A stretch of 64,000 nt of DNA from the NCBI GenBank assembly GCA_905116865.2, contig CAJHNH020000224.1:2108910-2172909 (forward strand), written 5' to 3'. Below the pieces are notes generated by a model. The model did no database searches, had not been told where the DNA came from, and worked only from the letters and a program-made list of their open reading frames with translations. Of this stretch, positions 34,336-46,129 are shown piece by piece (within the stretch, counting starts at the first letter, position 1; the number at the start of each line of letters is the position of its first letter). The stretch comes from Candidula unifasciata (Eukaryota; Mollusca; Gastropoda; Stylommatophora; Geomitridae). The position numbers were made by a program, and so were the translations under genes.

Positions 34336-34426
34336 CAAACTACTGAACGTAAAATTAGCCTATAAAAACGGTAACAGCTAAAAAATCCTGGGGCTGGTTC
34401 TGCAACGTCCTGTAAAGATTACGCAA

Positions 34427-34430
<4 letters not shown>

Positions 34431-34483
<53 letters not shown>
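34431..34483. repeat. (TA)n microsatellite
   Basis: A TA run of about 53 bp. It is followed by TG-rich sequence and a C10 run near 34,600. Confidence 0.97.
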
Positions 34484-34486
<3 letters not shown>

Positions 34487-35064
34487 TATACGTCTATTTC
34501 CACGTTGACCTGCAGACGTGTATGTTATTTATACGTGTGTGTAACTGTATATGTATGTCTATTTGTGTGTGTGGGTGCTATAGTGCATACCTTCCATCCC
34601 CCCCCCCCCCACCCAACAACCCTCACTATGTACTAGGGTACCCCAGGCCACTAGTTTTGGTGCAGTTAAAATTTTTTTGCCAACATAATTGGCACAAAGA
34701 AACCCGACCACAGTTGTTACCGATGTTGCTCGCTGTAGGTTGAACTTGGTCGATTGATTGTTTTCCTTTTTAAAAATGGATGGATGTTAGCGGATTCAAA
34801 TAACACCGCATACTCTCAGTGTTTGCAGAGAGGGGTTCTAGATGAGCGTGACCAAAAAAAAAAAAAAAACATTCTGTGACATGTACATAACTGATGGTGT
34901 TTTCTCATATTTTTAGCTGGTTACAGAAAACCACGGACCACGGCACTCCTATTGGCCAAGGCATCATTTTACTACATTAGTTGTGTGTACACTTCCAAGT
35001 TTGGAGACGATTTTCCAAGGCTCACATCTTCACGTGAGCAAATGAGTTTGAAATTCTGCTTTTT

Positions 35065-35800
35065 ATGATTTTTGTCTTCTGCCCAAATCTCCCAATAGAT
35101 CAACTCCAAGCCATCCTATCATTTGCTGTTGCATGCTGCTCACCTAATGTCCTCCCTATCTTTTTAATCTCACTCACTAGTTCCATTCTTTTAAATTTGT
35201 TGTCTGTATTTATCTCCATGTCCGTGTGGGTTCCAGTAGAAATATATTCAGGTTATATTGTTCGCAGTGTATCCTATTCAACATCAGCGTCTTTTCTTCT
35301 CTTTTCGATTCGCGGAAATTTGTTTCTCTTTCCCCCAATGCTTAGCATTAGTCATTCTATAATATCACTTATTTTATTGTCTATACCCTACAAGACACCA
35401 GTTAATGAATGTTTGTAGTTTATTAGCGACTGGTTCCGATTTTTGCACTCCATACAGCAGTTTTAATTTTCTTTGACTTTCGCTATAAGAACATTTCTTA
35501 CCTTTTGTTTTCCGTATTTTAATATCTCTTTTAGTTTCTAATTCCTCAACTATGTTACTGCCCAAACAGGTGTACGATTCCAATCTTGGAGTTAGGCATC
35601 ATTAAGATAAGTTAAATTGCCGTTTGCTAGTCTGTTCATATTAGTTTTGATTTTTTTTAAAGGGATTTTTAGACTTAATTGGTGTTATCACATATATATT
35701 TTTAATCCATCTGGCATTTGATTTCGTGACTGGGAGAGCAGAGACATATAATCTGCGAAGTCCAGGTCATAAGTCCGCTCTGTAGGGCTCCACTGACCTT
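35065..35800 (-). pseudogene. LINE C-terminal fragment (craniofacial-type)
   Basis: The - strand shows MESYTCLGSNI, a degenerate KTKGK region, KLQTFINWCL at about 35,400-35,430 and, further on, sequence matching the 17.6-17.9 kb copy. It is strongly decayed. Confidence 0.65.
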
Positions 35801-36437
35801 CATTCCTGGAGGTATAGGTTGCGGTCTTTATTTTCCAGTCTAATGAGGGTTTACAACTCATGGTTTCTGGATATTTGAAGAAAAAAAGATTCAGTATACA
35901 AATTCGATATCAATACTCATGGCAAAGGTACAGAAATAGGGAGAGACAATTGCAGCAAACCATATATTTATGGAGAAGAGATGTGCGACATGGACTTGGT
36001 GTGCATGAGCGCAATCGATTTTAACACACTGAAGACAAGAGGCACAAGTATATAATTCAGTCACTGGCTATGGGACCTGCTTCATCTTACATAGGAGGAA
36101 ATTATGACAGAACTTAGTCATAAGTGGTGCTGTCAGGCATCTACCCAGCTGCGCAACTCTGTACTGCTGTTGGGCTGAACAGAGACCTACATCTGTCGTC
36201 TTTGTTATTGTTGGAAGTCTTCTCTCTATTGTCATATTCTTTATTATTGTTGAGAGTCACTTTACATTCTCAGTTTTTTTCACTGCTGTGAGTCTCTTTG
36301 TACTACCAGTTCTTGATTATAAGGAATTACTTTTATAAAAAATGCATATGTATCATTAGTAGTCTTGTTAATAATAACATACGTAAACTGCGTGTTTATT
36401 TAGATACATTTTGCATGTGTGAATTATTTCTTCCCAG
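35801..36437. other. Intronic, nothing recognised
   Basis: No gene recognised. A stretch near 35,930-36,070 may be LINE tail debris (frame with GEEMCDMDLVC). Confidence 0.35.
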
Positions 36438-36591
36438 GTGATACATTAGGGCCTTGGAAGATTATTCATGAGTATTTGTGCGTACTCAGACTTATGGGAG
36501 AAGTATTACAGTATACTGGGCTCACCACAGAAGCAATGAGGTATCTTAAGAGGGGTCTGCAAATAGCAGATAAGTATAAGATGGTGACTTG
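36438..36591 (+). CDS. Separase-like exon 5
   Basis: Opens after TTCTTCCCAG, completes a Gly codon and encodes DTLGPWKIIHEYLCVLRLMG then EVLQYTGLTTEAMRYLKRGL, ending VT plus two bases of a Trp codon before GTGAGTAC. Residues 217-267. The 'W..I.E.L..L...GEVL...G...EA..YL..GL..A' pattern closely follows the separase helical repeat that precedes the LGDLELA segment, and is one of the two best anchors for the identification. Confidence 0.8.
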
Positions 36592-37017
36592 GTGAGTACT
36601 TTTCTTGTTGTAGCATTGATAGATTCAGTCTGGGAGATGTGCTGAAGTATGATAACACCCTATTTGGACAAGACAAGAACATGATATTGCTATTATTCAC
36701 TTGCATTTTTAAATACTTGTAAAACTTACTCAGCTGGGACAAAATACACCATTCTAACACACAGAAACCTGAATCTACCAGGGAAACTCTCATAAATTTT
36801 TGGCAGACATTATGCTACTAATGTCGAACTTTGACCCCCACTACTTACAGTTAACGAGCAGGAAAGCAATAATAATTATTTTTTTTTTATATGAAAGAGA
36901 AATGTCTTAGAGCTGCAGGAGTGATAAGCAGAGAGATGGTTTAAAATGAAGAAATTAACATACAATGACCTAAACCAGTCATACAATTATAAAAGGAACA
37001 ATAATAAAATGGTTTGG
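36592..37017. other. Intronic, nothing recognised
   Basis: Ordinary AT-rich intron sequence. Confidence 0.4.
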
Positions 37018-37297
37018 TTTTCTTCTTCTTCTTCTTCATTTCTTCTTCTTCTTCTTCTTCTTCTTCTTCTTCTTTTTTCTTTTTTTTTCTTCTTCTTCTT
37101 CTTCTTCTTCTTCTTCTTCTTCTTCTTTCTTCTTTCTTCTTCTTCTTCTTTCTTCTTCTTTCTTCTTCTTCTTCTTCTTCTTCTTCTTCTTCTTCTTCTT
37201 CTTCTTCTTCTTCTTCTTCTTCTTCTTCTTCTTCTTCTTCTTCTTCTTCTTCTTCTTCTTTTTCTTCTTCTTCTTCTTTTTCTTCTTCTTCTTCTTC
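37018..37297. repeat. (CTT)n/(TTC)n array, about 280 bp
   Basis: A polypyrimidine trinucleotide array with a few T-run interruptions. Its translations (poly-Ser, poly-Leu, poly-Lys, poly-Glu) are not genes. It ends in CTTCACAG directly before dispersed repeat C. Confidence 0.98.
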
Positions 37298-37575
37298 ACA
37301 GGCTAAAAATTCCACGGGGGAAAGTTCTGATTGTTCATTCGCTTCTGGACTCTAGTCAGGTTCCAGAACCTGAGTGTTGCATGCACATCCGTTTTACAGT
37401 TTTGACTCATTTGTAGACTTCTGGTTCCTTGTCTCTCAGGCAGATGCATTCCGACTTTGAAGGAAGCTCACAATTAGTCGACTCTTACGACATGTTTTTA
37501 GGTAGGCTGTATGTCTATTTTTTTGTTTTCTTCATAATGGGGCCCCGGAACCCACTTAGGGAGTTTGGCTTTCAG
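37298..37575 (+). repeat. Dispersed repeat family C, copy 2
   Basis: The partner of 30,910-31,190, similar over its length. It begins at the end of the CTT array. Confidence 0.75.
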
Positions 37576-37849
37576 TGGAGAATGCCTCAGTACTAGTTAC
37601 TACAGAAAATAAATAATAAATACAGAGCAAGTGGAAAACCATTCAGATTGTAGAGCGACAGCATCAAGATCATGTTTAACGGAATTAAGACACGTTTCAA
37701 TGTATTAGTGAAATCACATATATGATCCTTACATCTCTCCTCAACACTTTAACTAAGTTACTGGAAACGAGAAGTAAAATGTTGCATTTGTATTTGCATT
37801 TTGCATTTATAAACTTACATATGGTACCCATGCATGTTATAAAAAGAAG
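37576..37849. other. Intronic, nothing recognised
   Basis: Ordinary AT-rich sequence. Confidence 0.4.
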
Positions 37850-38920
37850 CGGTTATAGTACACAGCCCTGACGCACACCAGAGTTCACTATAACAGTTCT
37901 TGACAAGCCTGCCTTCGATCTTATGCAGCATTGACTACCTGTGTACAGGCTTTTGCAAATATTATTGAGATTATTGCTGATTCCCCTTTTCCCCATACAT
38001 TCAAACAACATATTCCTACGACTCTATCAAAGGCTTTTATCCTGGTCTATGAATGTTGACAAACATGTCTTATTGCTCTCTCTGATAGTTGTCTCAATGT
38101 ATAAATGACATCTGTGCAACTTCTTTCTTGTCGAAAACCTATCGGTGCTTCTGAAAGTTGATTCTCTATCAATGGTCTTTGCCTTTTTTTTCCCGATGAT
38201 CTTAGCATGCATTTTCCCAGTGTGACTGAGAAGCGATATTCCTCTGTAATTAGTAGTCCCTCTTTTTTGAAAAAGTAAGTAAAGGTTCCTTTTCCACGCC
38301 TTTAGGCATACAGGGCTAGACCTATATTTTTTAAAGATAAATTGGCACAAGATGGGTGATGTGGTCAGCATCACACTGGCCGCCTTTACTTCCCGGTACT
38401 GCACCCGGTACCCACTCAAGGCTGAATCGACCTGGGAGTCAAGATCATTTTTGAAAAAAGTCCGGCTCCGCCAGAGAGCAAACCCATGACCTTCTGATCA
38501 AATGTCTAGCCGCTACGCCACGGCGACTCCCACAGTCACTTCCTTTTTCTTCCTTAGCAGGACGATGACAGCAGCTTGCCAATCTGATGGTGTTTCTTAA
38601 TTTTCTTATACCACCTAAAATATTCTCTGTAACCGTATTGCTCTCACTTCTCCTGCTGCATTGATGGCCTCAGCTAGTAGATCATCAATACCTGTCGCCG
38701 TTAGTCTAGGGTTGAGGGGGGGGGGGTGCTATGAATGACATATTCTACTTCATCTAACAATATCTCTAACAATATACCGGGTTCTAATTCCTCTTCTGTT
38801 GGTTCCGAGTTGTTTTCGGCTAACATGCGAAAACTAAAGAAAAATATGTCTAACTTACATATTGGATTAAATAAAATACATGTGCAAAGCACTGGCAACA
38901 CTAAGAGAAATCCCCAAAGG
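37850..38920 (-). pseudogene. LINE RT fragment interrupted by a SINE
   Basis: On the - strand the part 38,531-38,920 ends SDWQAAVIVLLRKKK. After the SINE, 38,270-37,850 continues GTTNYRGISLLSHTGKM, the 'CTDVIYTLRQLSERA' region, AFDRV and NSGVRQGCVL (about 37,860-37,890). Together these are RT blocks in the right order. Stops and frameshifts are frequent. Confidence 0.75.
38273..38530 (-). mobile_element. SINE family 2, full-length copy nested in LINE
   Basis: On the - strand the tRNA-like head is GTGGCGTAGCGGCTAGACAT with a B-box-like GGTCATGGGTTTGC, then AAAGGCGGCCAGTGTGATGC, CACATCACCCATC, a TAAAAAATATAGG block and a tail GGAACCTTTACTTAC. It interrupts the RT frame between RKKK and the NYRGIS motif, so it arrived after the LINE. 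Confidence 0.85.
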
Positions 38921-39544
38921 CAATAACATCCATATATACAAAATTATAGCAAACCTTAAATATATATGTATTACAATAGTCAATCTTTTTAACATCTACT
39001 TATTCCCATTCATTATACTTTCAACTCTCTTTCAATCTTAATTATCTTAACTATAGCTGTTGTATTCCCTAGAGTTCTACGTTTACTGCTGGTTCCTAAT
39101 TCTGAGAAAAATGCTTGGTTCAAACTTTATATGCTTCTTTACGCAATCTGTCTGAAAACAAACCTGTCGAATTTCTTCTAGATATTCTTTCACTAACCTA
39201 CGCTGCTGCGTTTATTTTAGCACAGCATGTAGAATTATTTACGACAGTCCCATATGTCTATCTGGCGTGGTTCTTCAAAATTTAACATCATTTTCTAAAC
39301 GAAAAAGCACTTAGATATCATGGTTCAGTCACAATTTTCCATTATAGTTTTGCGGTTGTCTGAGAGATTCTGAACAAACAGCACACAAGGAGTTATATTG
39401 TTCCCATGGTTGGCTGTCGTAACCACCGAGGTTGAGATCATAAGCAACATTCTATATTCTGGATAGAATAGCGCTATTCTGTCCTTATGCAAACCTGTAG
39501 ATAGTGTTCACAAACGTTGGTTATCTGAAAGTGAGGAGGTTAAC
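38921..39544. other. Intronic, nothing recognised
   Basis: AT-rich. A short MVGCRNH start near 39,410 was examined for a THAP-type domain but the rest does not fit. Confidence 0.4.
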
Positions 39545-40235
39545 AAACAAATAATATGAGAATCAACACTGAAAAGACAGAAGTAATGTCAATAGGAAAA
39601 AAGAAGACAGATCTAAACAAAGCAATATATTAAAAAGACATCAAACAGGCATCTGAGTTTAAATATCTGGGAACTACATATACCGAAGATGGGAAATTGG
39701 ATAAAGAAATTGACATTAGATGCAGTAAAGCAAACCAAGTATTGGGACAGCTAGCCCCCCTCTTACAGCGTAAGACAATCCCAATCAGCACAAAGAGACA
39801 TCTTATTCAAAGCATATTTATTCCAACTCTGTGCTACCAGTGCCAGACATGGTCACTCACAACAAACCATAAAAGAAAATTAGTAACCACGGAAATGAGA
39901 TGTCTGAGAAGGGCTGTAGGAGTGACCATAAGAGATAAGATCAGGAATGAGATCATAAGAGAACAAGTCGGCACAAAACCAATTCTGGATTACATACAAA
40001 GACAGCAAGTGAAATGGTTTGCCCACTTAGAGAGAATGCCTTGTGACACCATACCATACAAAGCATACATGGAAAGAGAAGAAGGACGTAGAGCACGGGG
40101 TAGACCAAGAACAAGATGGAAGGATAACATCAGCGAAACTCTACAACAGCACGATGTGCCTATGGTCGAGGCAGCCAGAAGAGCTAGAAACAGAACCTTA
40201 TGTCTCCCTCGACACCCACAGCGGTAAAAGAGGAA
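39545..40235 (+). pseudogene. LINE RT C-terminus, family B (best copy)
   Basis: Opens with RINTEKTEVMSIGKKKTDLN, has one stop, then FKYLGTTYTEDGKLDKEIDI, QCQTWSLTTNHKRKLVTTEM, RCLRRAVGVTIRDKIRNEII, WFAHLERMPCDTIPYKAYME, RARGRPRTRW and ends LPRHPQR-stop near 40,227. The final 176 codons are uninterrupted. It matches 11,990-12,430 very closely, so this family may have moved fairly recently. The 5' RT core and endonuclease are absent, so the copy is 5' truncated. Confidence 0.85.
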
Positions 40236-40660
40236 GTGAAGAAGAAGAGAAGAAGAAGAAGAGGAGGTTAAAAATGTTCACAACCCATTTACATAGCCTT
40301 GATATATTGAACACACAATGGCTACCCATCAAGTTAGCGGCTGCTGGAAGTTCTTTTACCACTGATGTTAACCTGTTGGTTTAACAGTAGGGATGCAGCA
40401 TCATGCTGTGCAAACGATGGAGGCATACAGATACAGCTGATCCACGAACATGACATCTGTGGATAAAAGTTAACATGAGATTATACAGTTTTAAAATATT
40501 AGGGCTAGAGAAAAGTGCTCTGATTCTGGCGTAGCTCGGTCAAGTTCAGGGTTCCAGTCTATTAATTTAGCGGACCCCTTCTTTAATAAACTCAAAAATA
40601 TCCCGGACGAGCGCCTGATTTGTCAGAAAGCTACCTGTCGCCTTAATTGCAGTGGCTGGT
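40236..40660. other. Intronic, nothing firm
   Basis: A TAGGGCT near 40,499 recalls the hAT-like end at 48,801 but does not continue as a TIR. No gene. Confidence 0.35.
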
Positions 40661-41065
40661 CGAAGTGCTTCAAAATCACTATTCGGCCGAATACAAATAG
40701 TGGCACCAAATATTAGGCCGAATACGAATAGTGTATCATAATCATCAGGTGCCTTGCCAACAGGCGTGGGCGATCATGCCTCTCCACAATCGGCGATCTC
40801 CTGCATCATGTATCAGTTCGTGCGCTGACACACCACCATGCCATGCAAAAAGACTGTCAAGAATCTTCTCTCGTTGTCTGTCTCTGTTCCTTCTTCCACA
40901 GATGTTTCCAGTGGTAACCACATGTTCTATTTTACCTCTTCTCATAATAACATGGCCGAAAAATAATGACTGTCTCCTTCTCTTTCAAAACCATCGTTTG
41001 CTCGGCCGTTCGATCGATGTTATTTAAACGCACCTTCATATTCTTGTTAGCAATATTTTCAAATT
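40661..41065 (-). mobile_element. hAT-like subterminal sequence joined to LINE family D tail
   Basis: From 40,675 two ACTATTCGGCCGAATAC motifs and variants lead into ATCATCATCAGGTG-like sequence and a - strand LINE tail (VVTTGNICGRRNRDRQREKI, WHGGVSAHELIHDAGDRRLW, RGMIAHACWQGT). The same junction between the ATTCGGCCGAATA repeats and the LINE tail is present at 48,829-48,900. The outer ends of this copy are not clear. Confidence 0.7.
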
Positions 41066-41106
41066 TGATTTGGGCGAAGACACCATGAAAGATCGAAAAA
41101 TGCATA

Positions 41107-41109
<3 letters not shown>

Positions 41110-41199
<90 letters not shown>
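41110..41199. repeat. (CT)n microsatellite
   Basis: A pure CT run of about 90 bp. Confidence 0.98.
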
Positions 41200-41201
<2 letters not shown>

Positions 41202-41652
41202 AGACACACACACAAGCAACAAAAACAACATAAAGAACGCATTGCCTTCAAATATAAGTGCTTACATGACTAGGCTAACAAGTACTATTGTACAGACCAT
41301 ATTTTCCACTTTAAAATTTAAAATAATCACAACCTTACTTATCCGCAGCACCTTCACAGATTCAGATGGAGGATCTTACACCCTCGAGATAAATCCAAAG
41401 ACAATTTTTAACACCCTGCGGTTGGCATTTTATGCAGTTTGATACACTGTGAGTGTGAAAAAAAGAAAAAAAAAAATTTACGACAGTGGCGAGGAAAGAC
41501 AATTTACATTTTAATTTTTAAATATCTTATGCCTTTGATAATGTCACAATTTATAGCTGACTTTTCTTGATTTTCACCGCGGCACCCCTGGCCTACGCAC
41601 CCAGTTTGAGAAGTCAAGGGAAACGATCTACTCATATATACAGATTTAACCA
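41200..41652. other. Intronic, nothing recognised
   Basis: Ordinary sequence between two microsatellites. Confidence 0.4.
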
Positions 41653-43150
<1,498 letters not shown>

Positions 43151-44072
43151 TGCAACGAAAACAGGAAAAATACACCATAATTACGAAATGAATAATGAAC
43201 AACACAGTCTAATTCCAAAGCGATGTCAGAAGAAATAATTAAATCGAAATGAAAATAAATAGAAATCTATGAAAATTCAGCGTAACCATGCAATCGGAAA
43301 GTTTGAAATGAAATCATATGTATGCAAAGTGGTCAACTTTCATTATCAACTGGTTTACCCACAAACCTGTGTTTTTTTTTTTTTTTTTTTCAAGTGTTCA
43401 TGGCCACGTGGCTAGTACGGAGCAAGTGTTTCCGTTTTATATTCTTTTATTTATGAAATCATAGTCAGCTTATACATCTTCCCTTTTCAAGTGGCCAAGG
43501 TGCTGATTCATCTACAAAGGCAATTTTTTTTTCTCGACAGTCTCAATGTGTTGGATAACAATATCATGTGTTTATTCATCCATGTTGTCGATGGGACTGT
43601 TTTCGTTAGTGTAGGGTTCTGTCATCGTGGTTGTAGTCTGGTAACAAGGAGTGGTTAGCATGAACGCGTGAACAGCATGGGGATACTCTCGACGGTGGCG
43701 GAAGTCGCTGGTAGTGCGCAATTTAAGTCGACGGAAGTTCGCAATTGACACGTGACTGAGGCTCTGTTAGGGTATATTTTCAGCCTCGATAATTTGGGAC
43801 CGTTATTCGGAAGATAGTCGATAGTTCTATTCCTATATTTGCCTAATAAGCCTGAAAAAGTGGAAAAGGTTCCTTTGCACGTTTCAACATAATTGTTTGA
43901 GAAATTGTTTGTTGCAGTACCAGTCGAGGGTTTAGACACAGAAAAAAAAATCAAAATAGAATGCACGACGTTTTTTTTTCCCAGAACATCTGATTTCCCA
44001 TGCTTATCATTGCTTCTACTTTTAATACAACTGTGTCATATATTTCATATCTAAATTTAATGTCTGTTGCAG
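43151..44072. other. Intronic, nothing recognised
   Basis: Poly-T runs near 43,372 and 43,972. No gene. Confidence 0.4.
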
Positions 44073-44151
44073 GGGAATCATCTTTTCTAGCAGGCTAACG
44101 GAGCTGCAAATGTTTTTAGGTGACCTTGAATTAGCCACTAAGAACTTGCAG
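44073..44151 (+). CDS. Separase-like exon 6 (79 bp micro-exon)
   Basis: Only 79 bp. The first base completes the Trp codon, then GIIFSSRLTELQMFLGDLEL and ATKNLQ, ending CTTGCAG/GTAATG in phase 0. Residues 268-294. The LGDLELA..LQ stretch is a conserved-looking separase helix. The exon is easy to miss by automatic prediction because it lies alone between introns of 7.5 and 1.1 kb. Confidence 0.8.
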
Positions 44152-45236
44152 GTAATGTCCGTATGTTAATATCCCTCCTATATCGTTTAACTGAAATTAG
44201 TTAAGAAACAACATTACAGCCCAGAGCATTCCTTTAGCATTCCGTCCTTTGCAGACAGTTCCAATACCGATGATGCCAATGTGATTTGATTGACTGATTA
44301 ATCAGGATTGCCTTATTAGCTTTTTGAAGCCAGATTCCACGTATTTGAAATTGAGCTGGCTTAAGATAATGAGCTGACGTATTTTGGCGTGTTTTTGGTT
44401 TTTCCTGGCTTTTCTAAATTTGAATTGCTCACATTTTCTTCATAGGTCCACCATGAGAAACAGGCTAATTCACTAAAATCAATTGTGGCCTTCAGTTAAC
44501 ATCTTTATTTCAGTTTTTCTTTGTTCTGATGTCCTGGTACGGCTGGTTCACGGACTAAAGGAGACTCGTGCCATCTTTTGATGTACAATTATGAGCATCT
44601 GTGTACGAATATGTTGTCTTCCTAAACGGATAGTGACTGCGATAAACCTAATGTCTCTGTAATTTAACTACAATAAAGCAGGTAATGGATAAAGCATCGC
44701 ACGTTCACAATTTATGTAATACTGTCACGTAGCCTAGAAGACGTATATGTGCTGGTATTTGAAGTTTACTGAGAGAAAGTGTTGGTTTACTAGAATAACT
44801 GCGGGATTTAAAACCAAAACCCACCACTGATACCAAGTGATTCAGACTGTTCAGAAACTGCTTGAGGATAGAAAATAGAGATGATATAGACCTAGTTCTA
44901 TCTGTGATAAAATATTGATAGATTTTATTACCTTTACCAATGGTCAAGTAAAACCCGGTCTGGGATTAAAGTTCATATTCCCGTCTAGCAAAAATACTAG
45001 ATGTAATAGAAACACGATGGACAGTGTAATCATACGACTTTTCTTATTTAAACATAAACTTTGTTTATCATTTAGTAGTAGTTAAAACACGATTAACCAT
45101 GTGTCATATTTGGGATATCTAAAATTAAAGATTAATTTAGAAAGAATAATAAAAGGATTAGAGTATTTTTCTAAACATCGCCAGCATCCATATATTGTAA
45201 CCTTGACTAACTTTTTTAGTATTTGCTTCTCTGCAG
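44152..45236. other. Intron 6, nothing recognised
   Basis: Ordinary intron sequence. The frame at 44,705-44,947 has no domain. Confidence 0.45.
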
Positions 45237-45405
45237 CACGCTCACAGTTTCATGAAGAACAGAACATCAACCCTTAAACGTGGTCTTTATCTCTGCCATG
45301 GACAGCCTATAATAGATTTTGTACCCGTTGACAAGCTGACATGTGGCTTGAAGTTTCCTAACTTGGAAATGAAACACATATCGTTTTCTTGTCAGCACCC
45401 AGACA
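45237..45405 (+). CDS. Separase-like exon 7
   Basis: Starts after TTCTCTGCAG with HAHSFMKNRT in phase 0 and ends SFSCQHPD plus one base at GTAAGAAAAG. Residues 295-350. The segment (LYLCHGQPIIDFVPVDKLTC) is less helical and may be a loop leading to the Cys cluster of exon 8. Confidence 0.7.
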
Positions 45406-46129
45406 GTAAGAAAAGTTTTTGTTTTATCATTCTATGTTCACTAAAATTATGTGTTTGTGTGTACTTTTGTGAACACGTGCACGTGTGTATGTTAGACATA
45501 ATTGCTTTGTCTGTTTACAACATACCTTATCTCAAACATGCTACTCGATAACTCGATGAGCATGTTTTGGAAGATAGAGACAGGCTGATCACAAATACAG
45601 TAGATATAGTTTTTTTTTTTTTTTAACTACAAGAAAAAGCATAATTTAGATTATAATATTATTTTAGACTCATAAATCCTTCTACTATGCCGTTGAAAAT
45701 GGTATTTTCCTCTTTATGTATGTGACTGTCGGACAATGAATAATTAAATGGTTAAACTAGAAGCTTTAGAAATGAGGTTACTGAGAACAATCAATTAATC
45801 ACGTGCTGTGTCCACAGCATCTTTAAAAAAAAATGAAAACCTCATGAGGATTTTCTATAGCGCAAGAGAAGGCATTATTTAAAGTCATCGGAAACAAACT
45901 GTGAGCGATTCTAAGAAGAATTTGATATATAAGATCAATGTTGTGTAATAGCATGGCTCTTTGTCAAGATAGACAGGACACAGTAACAACAACAGTCGAA
46001 ACGACAGTGTGGTTTTTCCATCAAGTCTGGTATCAGACCAAGATGTGTCCTTTCACTATTATCATGCATTACGTATACATGTATGGACAAAATTATAACG
46101 GGGGATTAAACGTATTGTTCTTTGGCTTG
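45406..46129. other. Intronic, nothing recognised
   Basis: Ordinary AT-rich intron sequence with a T18 run near 45,610. Confidence 0.4.

Noticed and set aside
36941..37416. Poly-Glu, poly-Lys, poly-Ser and poly-Leu frames
   Set aside because: Translations of the CTT array in all frames.
39360..39480. MVGCRNH start suggesting a THAP domain
   Set aside because: The spacing of Cys, His, Trp and Pro does not follow the THAP pattern and stops occur at once.
40490..40680. TAGGGCT at 40,499 as the outer end of a second hAT-like element
   Set aside because: The match stops after seven bases and no matching end or 8 bp duplication was found on the other side.
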